From the NCBI GenBank assembly GCA_015680685.1, contig MNCI01008000.1, positions 7,456 through 71,455 of the forward strand: a stretch of DNA of 64,000 nt, written 5' to 3'. The notes beneath the pieces were generated by a model. That model ran no database searches, was not told the DNA's origin, and worked only from the letters and a program-made list of their open reading frames with translations. The position numbers were made by a program, and so were the translations under genes. The stretch comes from Gnetum montanum. Its lineage: Eukaryota > Streptophyta > Gnetopsida > Gnetales > Gnetaceae. This document shows positions 11,581 through 21,920 of this stretch, one piece after another. Each line of letters opens with the position of its first letter. Within the stretch, counting starts at the first letter, position 1.

Positions 11581-13666
11581 TTTCAACCCAGTCATGGGGA
11601 AGATGGCTATCCATGCTAATCATCCATATGGCTACTCAATTTTTCTATTTTTAGTTTTATACGTTTTTGTCTTTATAGTTATTTATTTTACAAATTTTTA
11701 ATTTTAAATCTTTTTCCTATTTTACACCAATTTTATTTTACACCATCATTAGTACATTTAAATCTTTCTTAAATATTTTACATTTTCTTATATATTTTAC
11801 TTTGTTTTGTTTGAGTGTGATTTTCAACTTTTGCTAATAAAAGTGCTTTGTGCCAACAAGGCACAGCTACTATTAATGGTGGTTTGTGCTTAATGTTTTG
11901 TTTGCTAATGTCTGGTTTCTATTTTTGTACCAATGGCTTAGTCATTGTTTCTTTTTCATGGTTACAGGTAGTGAGTCCACGACATCCACCCATCCAGCAA
12001 ATCTATGGTTTTCCTTGTTTTGGAAGTTTGAGATCCCTTCCATTAAAGAAACTCTTAATGAATAAATGACCTTAGTAGTTTCTAGAATTGGAAAGGATTC
12101 AAAGATTTGAAAAGGGTGTGACTTCAAGGGGACTCAGTACTCTTTGTGCTCTTCTAGTTACTTGGATACTTGGGTGTTTCCATGGACTTCTTACCACTTC
12201 ATGTTGATCAATAACAGGAAGTTCAATAAAGTCTTTGCATGGTGTGGTTCTCATCGAAAAAAACAAACAAAAATAAAATAAAAATAATAAAAAAAGAAAG
12301 AGAAAAAACATGATGGGAATTCAAAGCACACCCCTTAGACAAATAAATAGTTTACAAGCACTGGTTATGGGACTAGAAAGACCTGTTACCCATGCCTGAA
12401 GGTTCCCTCTAACTAAGGCCCTCTCTCACTTTTTGCTTCCCTTTTCTTCTCTTTATGGAGCGGTGGTTGTTTGTGGGTGCACTCTTATGTCTTGAGGGGG
12501 TGGATTGGTCTTAGAGTGCTAATGCAAAGTCATTGAAAGTGGTTGGTTTTGGTCTAAACTAAGGATGGATCTTCTCATATCATTTTAAACACACAATTCC
12601 ACAAGGGACTTCTTATGACCTCAATTTGGGATTCCATTCCACCTTCTACATCATCCACCTATGCTTATCGTAATTCACCTCACTACCAGTGTCCATGTTC
12701 TTGACTCTATGTCTTGGTCTAAAGTACTTGAATTCTTAGGTAGCATCTTCCAGGCTTTAGTCCTTAACTTCCATTGACCATTAATCACCTCTAGGGCCCA
12801 TAGACTCCTTAGGTTGATGTTATGCAAGGGAAAACAAGGCATGTTCCTACTATGGGAATAACCCACTTGCATATCCTTTGGTCAAGTTCATTAAGTACCT
12901 TAACCTTAGGCATTATTGCAAGTACGCCCATCTTTGGCATCAAACCATGTGTTCCTTTATAAATTTTGTTCAATAAACATATTCTCCATTGAATTTTTCA
13001 ATTTTTGAGCTTTTAAAGACACTCTTCAATGATTTTATCATATTTTTTTCTTTTTAGGGACTCTGTGGAATCCAATTTCATTAAAAAATTCCTAATATTT
13101 TTTGAGAAGTTTAAGTTTGAAATTTTGGCCGATGGGCCTTGTAAATGAGGCCCCATCAATGGAGCATACCTGTATACGAGGCCCTGTATATGGGGCCTCA
13201 TTGATGCAGGGGAAAAATACTATAAATACACATGACTCCCCTTTGAGATTTTCACAATTTCTCACAAACACTAAAGGAGTTTTTTCAATATTTAGAGCCC
13301 AAAACCTTCTCGAGCCCATAACTTCCTAACCGTTAATCCAAATCACTCTGTTCTTTAACCCTGTAGCTACCGAATGTAAGCTCTTCATCGTGGGGGCCAT
13401 AAATGTACCATTTTTGATAGAAAAGTTTTTGCCATTTTTCTAACTCCCACTAAGGTTTAAATAAGAATTCAACTATTAAACGTTAAATTACAAGAGTTAA
13501 ACCTTCCCAACAAGCTTTAGTGACATTTATAAAAAATAATTAACAAAATAATTAATCTACCATGGTCCAAACTTAGTCAAAGTGTAACTAACTAACGAGA
13601 CAAGGTATTCAAAAATTTGAAGTTACACATGATATCTACTAATCCATGGATGTGTTGTGACCACAG
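11581..13666 (+). other. Spacer between pol and ORF3 in element B
   Basis: About 2.1 kb without a credible ORF. It starts with a T-rich block (11640-11830) and ends in a leader-like segment with a TATA module. Element E has a spacer of nearly the same length (47774 to about 49880) with matching blocks in the same order, so the non-coding region is a conserved part of the element and not random filler. Confidence 0.6.
13131..13228 (+). promoter_or_regulatory. U3-like TATA module upstream of ORF3 in element B
   Basis: Two GGCC-centred blocks (GAGGCCCCATCAATGGAG and GGGGCCTCATTGATG) are followed by GGGGAAAAATAC and TATAAATA at 13221-13228. This mirrors the LTR arrangement just before the LTR TATA box. 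The ORF3 start is about 440 bp downstream. Element E has a counterpart at 48229-48335. An internal ORF3 promoter is inferred and untested. Confidence 0.5.
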
Positions 13667-16442
13667 ATGGCACCAAAGGGAAAACATATGTAGGAAGCAG
13701 GACTGTCCCAACAAAGGGAGAAATGTCCTAGAATGGGAAGAGGCCAAGAATAGTGCTGAGAAGAACCACTCACAACCCATGCCACAGGTTCTCTTATGGA
13801 TAAGGTAGAGGTGGAATCTATCAGATAGATTTCAAAACTAGCACCAGCAATAGAATGCTCCCATTGGGATGATGCACCAACACAACCAGAAAATCTCAAA
13901 GTGACCTTAACAAAGGCTTGCCTGAATTAAATTATGTCAAGGGAGGTCCAAAAATCGATGCTTCAAGAGCTAAACTTTGGCCCTTTCCTAGAACATGTAC
14001 CGAGAGAATCACAAGGCTAGCTAAAGATCTCTCCCATGTGGCCAATCATCACTTCCATTGAGGAGTGGTACATGGAAGAAACATTCCTATTTTGGAACAA
14101 CAAGCAGCCTGGAGCCATAGTGAAGATCAAGGACATCTCGGTGTCCAACATGGTGCAAGACATTATTGCAATGCTTGGGTTCCCCGAAATAGGGACAAAC
14201 TTAATAGAAATTTTAATGTAGGTAGATTCAAGCATCAACAAGGAATAGGTGCAATGGTGTTATGGTCTCAACCTTCCACCTCAATCCCACAGTGAGGCCA
14301 AGCAAAATCACCACTTTCTCTACCTGTGCATCTGCCACTCTAAGTGGGAGATTCTCGATCAACCTCTCATAACTGATCTATCTTGATATAGAGAAGTTCT
14401 TTAAAGAAAATGAACATGGAAGGAAGGCACTCCCCTTTCCATGCCCAATCAGGAAACTCTACCATAGGAGAGGGATAGTCTATTACACCAACGATGATAT
14501 CAAAATTGTCCCAGCTACCAACTGGGCAGAAATGATGAAGGAAAAAATACCTGCCACCACTATCCACGAAGAGGAGTAGCGACCACCACCTCCACCTACC
14601 ACTCAAACAATAGTGTTGAACATCATCACAGCCATCCAATGATTACACAAATACAAAGAATGGCTTCTAGGTAAATAGGAGCAACAAGCACGCACAAGTG
14701 GTGATGACCCATCTATACACAGACCAGCCATGAGTCACCTTAATGAGGTGGCCTAAACAATCAACCTATTGGATGAGGGTGGATCCATTTTCCTGACCCA
14801 AAGAATGCAGTTTCCCACGAAGTCAAATCCAAGCACTAAAGAGGTCACAGTATCTCTCATAAAATAACAACCACTCCTAAAAATATCTGGAAACACTATG
14901 ACCTTTTTGGTGCACTTGGAGAAGGGTGAAGGAGAAATTGTTTTGGTGATGCAACACCAAGGGTAGGAAATAGTAGTAGAAGTGGTCGCTAATAGGATTG
15001 CCAAAACACTCAACACACTTGTGGCATCTACACAAAACATCACTACACTCAAAGATGTGTAGACATCGATCAAAACTATAAGAGGCAAAATAAGCACAGT
15101 ACAGCATGAAGAGTTGTTAGACCAACGGGTGGAAATCGAGGAACCATTTCTAGATGTCTTTGAATTTCTAGACAACATCACTATGATCCAATCAGAGTTG
15201 TTAGAGGCAAGGGGCGAAAACATCATATTGGAGGGGCAACTCAAAATAGCCAGAGAGTGGAATGAATGCTTGGCTACAAAGGCTACTAAACTAAGAGCCT
15301 AGATTGCTAACCCTGCATTTCTCAACCCGACACTCACAAGAGATGAAGCTATGCAATAGATTTAGTCTATGCTCAAAGGGGTTGAGAATGCAATGGAGAT
15401 GGTGGTGTTCTATAGATCGTTGGCAGAAGCCACGCAGCACAAGATTCAAAAGGCCTTGGATCAAACCTACCAAAAGAATGTGCAATTGAACATAGAAAAT
15501 CATTGCCTGTGGAATGTTGATACGCACAAGCAACAATTGATAGATTTCATCCATCAATAGTAGGAGCAACTAGCTAGAGAAAACACTAAATTGAGGAGAT
15601 TGGTAGCAAAGAATAGGAATCTCTCCATGGAGGAGGTGTGCATCCTTCACCAAAAAACTACAATTGAAGTGGTGACCTAAAAATCTAAAGCTCTCAAGTT
15701 TGAGAAAGTCAAGGATCATTATAGAGAGTAGGTTGACCTATAAAAGGAAATAAACAAAAAACATATCTAATTGGTGAAGGAAAAGATAAATGAAGCCCTC
15801 CAGCAACTCCAACAAGGCAAAGAAGTTTGGCAACTCATCGTTGATGGGATTGATGCCTACAACAAAGCAAAAATCTGCACAAAGGAGTTGCAGATCGAGG
15901 AGATGACAGAGTACATGAAGCTTGTCAATCTCTATTTTGTAAGTCTAGCCATGTTGACTACCAAATGGCCACGGTTAGAGTTGAAGAAGCAAGTGGCCAG
16001 CTCGTACTTATTGTATGAAATCGAGTTTAAGCACCACAAGAACACCAAGGATAAGCTTATGGTGGCTACTATTGAACTTGAAGTTCTCAATGCACATTCC
16101 ATAGATCAAAGATCAACTATCAAGAACCTAGCTAGAAGGATGGCATTTGACATTGAATGCAAATAGTTCATTGCCTAGTTTGTCAATGTAAAGGAGATGT
16201 TCCCAATCATGCCTTGTCCATGAGATATCCCCATTCCAGCCCACCTTGGTGATGCCATGTGAACTGTGAATGATCCCTAAAGTAAGGAGGAGAAGATGAA
16301 GGCATTGTTTGATGCCTTTTGCCTTCCATCAAAGGTTGTAGCCGTAGCAAGATAGCCATAGCCACCTCAGCCACTGCACATGCCTAAAGCTAATGAAGGT
16401 CCCTTAGAGCCTTAGGAGCCACCACCGCCTAGGACTATCTGA
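13667..16442 (+). pseudogene. ORF3 (env-position, coiled-coil protein) of element B, decayed
   Basis: It starts MAPKGKH and lies between integrase and the 3' LTR, where Athila elements keep an env-like ORF. Visible parts: an N-terminal domain with EEWYMEE and GAIVKIKDI near 14050-14160; a long charged, Gln/Glu/Lys-rich predicted coiled coil at about 15110-16170; a C-terminus with SKEEKMKALFDAFCL and a Pro-rich EPPPP stretch ending near 16442. Homologues are the split ORF3 of A and ORF3 of E (47773 to 46480, minus). No signal peptide or membrane segment could be established. Stops are numerous. The function is unknown; comparison to the Athila env-like plant transposon protein family rests mainly on the copy at 17605-19930. 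Confidence 0.6.
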
Positions 16443-16654
16443 TCTTCACCATCATCTTCACATCGTCAAAGGATGTGTTATCCAAATTTTTGCAGTCATG
16501 TTTTGGTGTTCAATTTTGTGTTATGAACATCATCATTTTTTGTAGTTTATTGATCCATACACTTAAGCACTTATCTTTGTTAAGTCGGTCTATTTTGTTT
16601 TATTAAGAGTTAGTCAACAATCCCATACCTTCCCAATTTTGTTAAAGAACTTGA

Positions 16655-16681
16655 GGATGAGTTTTCATTCAATCATGAGGA
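16655..16681 (+). other. Pre-PPT motif and polypurine tract of element B
   Basis: GGATGAGTTTTCATTCAATC (16655-16674) is followed by ATGAGGACA and the 3' LTR. The same 20-bp motif, with at most one change, precedes the LTR of A (20112-20131) and E (46304-46323, minus). The purine run would prime plus-strand DNA synthesis. Confidence 0.6.
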
Positions 16682-17604
16682 CATCAAAGAGTCACATTGA
16701 TGAGCCCCTATTGATGAGGCCCTATTTACATGGTGTGTCCCATTGATGGGGCTGCGTCGACATAGCATTTGCTACATTGACAAGGCCCCATCGAGGTAGC
16801 CCTAGGGCAAAAACTATAAATACGAGCTCACCAGTTGCATTTATGGCATAGAATTCTTGTCATAGTAGCAGAGCTCTTGCAATTTGTTTATTTGAGAGTT
16901 AAAATATATCTCTAAGCACCCACAGTAAGAGTCAGAAAGTGCACAAATCTTTATTCAAGCATTGTTGTACTTGAACACACCAGTGTAAATGGCAATAAAG
17001 ACGAGCTTCTTGATCAAACCTTGCAGCACTTAGATTAGATTAATGATTTATTTATGCATTCATTATTTTCATTAATTACAACCTTAATTAAGCTAAATTA
17101 GGTTTTGAGTGATCAATCAATTAATTAAGCTAAATAGATTAAGCACATAAGTACAACTGCTTCAAGTGTAAACATGTATTTGCTTGGTAACCCTAGCAAC
17201 GTTATTGCTTGGTTTGCCCAGTAGTGGAGCACTTGATAATCCCAGTAGCAAGCACATGGGTTTAGGACATGTACAATAAGTGGAACTAGATGCTTATGTT
17301 AGGACTAGTTAGACAATAGTTAATTAATTAGATCTCATTAGTATTAAATCATCTTATCTTTCTATTTCAACACCACAAATCCTAAAAACATAAAACCATA
17401 AAAATCGTATACCTTGATTACACTTAACCATACCATGTACATCACAAGTGTAATTGGGAAGACAACGAACAACCTTAAGGCAAGGTTCACTGCCTAGACG
17501 ACTAGTGTACCGGGGAACATAAAGTCCTTGGAATTTGATTGGATCACACATGAACACTCCGTGATTCGTATGGTTGAGCGTAGAGGTACCTTCACCACTC
17601 ATCA
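16682..17604 (+). repeat. 3' LTR of element B
   Basis: It is homologous to 4179-5258, with TATAAATA at 16815-16822, the R/U5 blocks and terminal CACTCATCA at 17596-17604. The expected initial TG reads CA in this copy. Immediately after it the interrupted ORF3 of element A resumes. Confidence 0.8.
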
Positions 17605-19930
17605 AATGCCATTGTTAAGATTGAAGGAATCATAGTGTCATATTTAGTAGAGGCAATAGCCAAGGCACTAAATCTTCCCAATATCAGATCCAACATTGCA
17701 CGGATATCTATAAGGATTGACACATATGCAAGGAAGTTATGGCTGCAGAAGGCTTACTAAACAACTAAGAAAGAATACAATGGATTGTCTACTATAGAGA
17801 AAATCTATTTCAAAATTGGGATCTATAATATCTTTCCAACCAAATGATTGAATAGAATTTCCACCTATGCCACTAGAGGAGGTGTTATCTCAATGGGTAA
17901 ATTCCAATCAAATATGGATCATCTATTATTTTTAGAAATCCAAAAGAGGTTTGAAGAAAAAAAGGCAAGGAAACTTACCTTACCATTCCCTTACCTTATT
18001 AGAAGACTATGCAAACAAGTAGGAATTCTAGGCTACATAAATAATGTCCTTTGCAAAGCCCAAAATGCTTCCTATGTACAATTTTCAAAACCAGTGCCAC
18101 CCAAAAAGGATCAAGTAGGAAAAGTAGCAAGCACTGAGGGGGGGAGTTGGGTCTACACTAGCAAGAAATGTTCTAGCTACAAGAATAAAGCAAGCAAGAC
18201 CTAGTGGATTAATAGCAGTCGTTGATAGACTAGGGCCAAACACTCCATCACCACAGCAAGATTATAGAACCTCCATGAGTCATTTACAACAAATTGTTAA
18301 AACTATAAGCTAGGGAAATAGAGAGGTCTCTAGTATGTACAAGGCACAAGACAATCCAAATAGACCTGTAGTATCAATAGGACTAGTTAGTGATCAAGTC
18401 TCATTACAAGCAAGAGAAGATGATGATTGGGCATAATAGATATCTAGGAACACTGCATCCTTCCAGGTTATACTAGAAATGGGAGAAGGAGCCATAGTGA
18501 TGATGAAATACCAAGATGTAGCAAGAGTAGCAAAGGTTATTGTAGATCACATTAAAAAATCCTTTAATGTTTTCATTGTGCCGCTAGCTAATATGACTAA
18601 AGGTAGAGATGTTAAAACCATAGTCGAAACATCCATGCCCTCACAAGAGCATGAAGATATCATAAATTGACTACTACAAACCAGGCAAGTGATACAAAAC
18701 CCTTTTAATATCCCTAGTATGAACTCATCTCAACTAATGGCAAGCTAGTGATGGCAGAAACCAAGGTAGAACACGTAGAAAATGAAGTGCAGAGGTTACA
18801 AGCAAAATTAGCTGCATTGAGAACAAAGAGAGAAGACCCTACACGACATGTTGTACTAGCCAAGCTAGAACAATTCCGAACTAAACAAACAAGTCAAATA
18901 ATAGCAAAAAACATCCAGATGGAGATGGAGAGGAAAAAGGCAACATGGAATGCCTCAGTGGAAGAAGCACAAACTTATGCTCATGCCAAATCCTTAACTA
19001 CCCTAGAGGAAGAAAATAAAAGAATTGCTATTGAAAATATGAGGTTAACTAACATTGAGAAGCAAAAGAATGTCCTAAAAAAAACATTCATCAACTAAGG
19101 AAGCAATTTGCCAAAGTCAACCTCAATATGAGAAAATTGGCAAGAAAGAACAAGACCCTATCAATGGAAAAAGTCTACACAATACAACAAAAGTCAACCA
19201 TTGAAATTAGTGCATAGCAAAATAAGGCCAAGAAACATGAATGATTAAAAGGGCATTTCAGAGATTAAGTGGGCATGTACAAACAAATTAGTGAGAAGAA
19301 AATCCATATGGCCAAGGTCAAGATCAGCTCAATTACAACACAAACACCAGATTGGCAGCCAATCTTGGATAGTCTTGCCCACATACACTAAGCTAAGATC
19401 AAGAACAAAGACCTGCAGATAGAGGATCTAATAAAGTACATGGAATTATCAAATCTCCAATATGCTAATTTAGCCATGTTAATGGCAAGTAGGTCTTGAA
19501 CTGAACTGGAGCAATAAGTGATCATAGTATATGCATTATACAAGGAGTTGGTAGATAGAAAGGATGCACATTGCACATTGCAAATTTTGAGCTCCAAGTG
19601 GTCAAAGCTAGCTATCCAGATCAAAAAGATGTAGCAACAAATCTAGCTAGGAGAATGAGAGATTATCAAGATTTGAGAAAAATAGTCCAAGCATTTAAAG
19701 AAGAAAGAAGGCAATTCATAGCTTGGTATGTAAAGGCCAATAAAATGTTTCCGCAGTTGCCATGCCCATGAGAAGTACCAACTCTAGCAAACATTGCCAA
19801 ATTCACCTAGATGGTATATGATCCAAGATCTCAGGAAGAGAAATTTCAGACACATCTAAACAAGTACCAATTTTAGAAGCCTAACAACAAAAAGAAGAAA
19901 TTGATGGAGGCACCACCACCACCGAAACTT
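17605..19930 (+). pseudogene. ORF3 of element A, second part
   Basis: It opens with AIVKIEGIIVSYLVEAIAKA, aligned to GAIVKIKDISVSNMVQDIIA in B. An open stretch at 17848-18204 contains KLTLPFPYLIRRLCKQVGI, which resembles the FPSLITALCRRAGV-type signature of the Athila env-like plant transposon protein domain (probably PF20167). A predicted coiled coil follows at 18748-19098 and a segment at 19420-19770 (NKDLQIEDLIKYMELSNLQY) matches B. The end is Pro-rich near 19910. It is broken by stops and by the insertion of element B. Confidence 0.6.
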
Positions 19931-20111
19931 GAAGGCTACATTGAGCTTGTTGTTTTGTTTTGTTTTGTAATTGTGTCAATCATGTGATATATAATAATTT
20001 TGTAAACACCACTCAAACCAATCAAGTAAGGTATATAAGTTAAGATGTCAAAGTTTGTAAATGACCTCATAATTTTATAAGAAATTCTATCATCCTTTTG
20101 TTTTAACTCAA

Positions 20112-20139
20112 GGATGAGTTTTCAGTCAATCTTGCAATA
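20112..20139 (+). other. Pre-PPT motif of element A
   Basis: GGATGAGTTTTCAGTCAATC differs by one base from the motif in B and E, although the LTR that follows is from a clearly different subfamily. The purine tract itself is poorly preserved (TTGCAATA). Confidence 0.5.
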
Positions 20140-21002
20140 TGATAAAATCTTTTTATTATCAGGCTATGATATATTGTAGATATAATGTAATGGGTCATGA
20201 TCATGCCTATAAATACCAACCCATTGTCATGTTAAAACGAACAACTTTCACCAACACTTGGCAAATTCTTGTAATTTGTTTTTGTAACTTAGACTTAGCA
20301 ATAAAGTGAATACCCACAATGTGGTGTTTAATAGTTATACAGAATCTTTGTTTGCATGAATTGTTCTAGGATACAATTCATGACTTAAAACAAAGATCAA
20401 AATTGTTTCTCACCATTGCACCATTCACTTCACTCATTTTTACTTAGTTTAATTTAACCTTTCAACATGTTTACTTTTCGTAAGTCATTTACATTTTCCA
20501 AGTACTTTACTTTTTCAACGTCTTTTAAAATGATATAAGTATGATTAGTTTTGAATGTGAAGCTTAATTGTTTGCTAACCTATTAATGAGTTCACTTGAT
20601 AATCCCAGTAACGATTACATGAGCCTAGGATGTGCATAGGCTAGATCATATTTACATTTTTATCATATTTATCGCCATAGGCTAAATCATATTTACATTT
20701 TTAGCATATTTATCACCATAGGCTAGATCATATTTACATTTTTATCATATTTAAACTTAGACTTTATCTTCACTTTCATTATGTTGACACTTGGAATAAT
20801 TAAAGCCAAATGACATCAACCTATCCTACGCATCACCAAGAGTTACCATATAACTTGAACTTTGCTAACTCAAAGTCAGAAGACAATGATTGTGAACCGA
20901 ACGTCAACTATTAGTAAATCTACATTAGCTATCCACAGATTACGATTAGGTCTCACGTGTACACTCATGACTTGTACACTCATGACTTGTATAGTTGAGT
21001 GT
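20140..21002 (+). repeat. 3' LTR of element A, end unclear
   Basis: It begins TGATAAAATC after the PPT position. TATAAATA is at 20208-20215. It has an ATAAAGTG polyA-like signal, a distant R/U5 similarity to the other LTRs, and GACTTGTATAGTTGAGTG near 20985-21002, which matches their CGTATGGTTGAGCG. The usual terminal CATCA is missing, so the LTR is truncated or diverged at its 3' edge. Confidence 0.55.
20635..20757 (+). repeat. Three 41-bp tandem repeats
   Basis: Units start at 20635, 20676 and 20717. Each reads CATAGGCTAGATCATATTTA and continues with CATTTTTATCATATTTATC-like sequence, with one or two changes between units. They lie inside the LTR of element A. Confidence 0.85.
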
Positions 21003-21912
21003 TAAAAGACCCAACTGCTCATCAATAATGATGATATTTTTTGTGTTAAAAAAATTACCATTATATCTCAAATTGCTTCACCCTAAATATTCCATTGCTA
21101 AAAGAAGCAAATACAATAATATTGAACTGGCTTTTCACAACCTATTTTCAGCCCTAAGACTCCTCTACAACTCCATATCCACTTTAATTTCTTTATGCAA
21201 TGTAAAGAAAATCCATAATGCTGTAACGCAGTTTTCATATGTTTTATTAACTCAAAGGTAAGCCTGCCGAACATCTAATTCACCCAGTTATAGTTTTTTA
21301 CTAAGAAAACCTAACCAGTATATGACGCAGATCACCTTAACCAAGCCGAATTGAAATATGCAGTTCACATACATCTTAACCGTACATGAAGATCATCCCC
21401 GTAATAATCTGTACGCAGAAGGTAGCCTCACTTTTCTCTGCCATACTTGCATTCTGTCTTTTTAAACATGGAGGGCTGTTACATAGCCTCTGTTTAGAAA
21501 GGTAGCGGTTGCTCGCTGCAATTATTTAAGAACAGGTGTAAATAACATAGGAATTATTTTTTGAGCAACATTCATAACGAGATGGAACAGTACGTTGAAT
21601 GGGCGGCGGGTTTAGACTAACCCACAATAATACCGAACAATTACAGATTATTCTGCCCCCTAAGAGATCCTAGGGATTCTCATTTGAATCAAAAGTCTAA
21701 AAATCAATACAAGGGCAACTCAAAAAGCAATCACAGATTTTGATAATATCTATGACACGTAGAGTCATGAACCTTTCTTGCATGTGCCACTCAACCAATG
21801 ATAAATTTCCAAGGATGTTAAATGCCCTATTATAGATATATGTTGTGTATTGTCCTTGATAAGTCCCTCCAAGAATGATATCCCTTTATAATGTCTTAGC
21901 AACAAAGGAATT
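21003..21912 (-). other. 3' flank of the host gene, possible 3' UTR
   Basis: No repeat or second gene is recognised. On the minus strand this follows the stop codon at 21913. A canonical AATAAA occurs on the minus strand at 21243-21248, about 665 nt after the stop; whether it is used is not known. Confidence 0.35.
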
Positions 21913-21920
21913 TTATAGAT
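21913..21920 (-). CDS. Exon 9 (last coding bases) of the Mit_KHE1-like gene
   Basis: After the acceptor TTTGTTGCAG the exon adds ATCTA and the stop TAA, giving the C-terminus DL. This is a minimal coding end followed by 3' UTR. Confidence 0.7.

Larger units (their letters stand above)
4179..17604 (+). mobile_element. Nearly complete Athila/Tat-like Ty3/gypsy retrotransposon (element B)
   Basis: The order is 5' LTR, tRNA-Asp-type PBS, gag, protease, RT, RNase H, integrase, a 2-kb spacer, ORF3, PPT, 3' LTR. The LYSGYNQI-like RT motif, the VDDFSTYG active-site block, the PBS type and an extra ORF after integrase all point to the Athila/Tat branch. All ORFs carry stops, and two of three integrase catalytic residues are changed. 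It is inserted in ORF3 of element A, with AATG present at both outer edges (4177-4180 and 17605-17608). Exact LTR starts are uncertain by one or two bases. Confidence 0.8.

Noticed and set aside
14753-15244. 163-codon minus-strand ORF, the longest in the window
   Set aside because: It is antisense to ORF3 of element B. The sense strand matches the other ORF3 copies; this strand matches nothing.
20995-21261. 88-codon plus-strand ORF next to the gene end
   Set aside because: AT-rich, with no domain and no homologue in the window.
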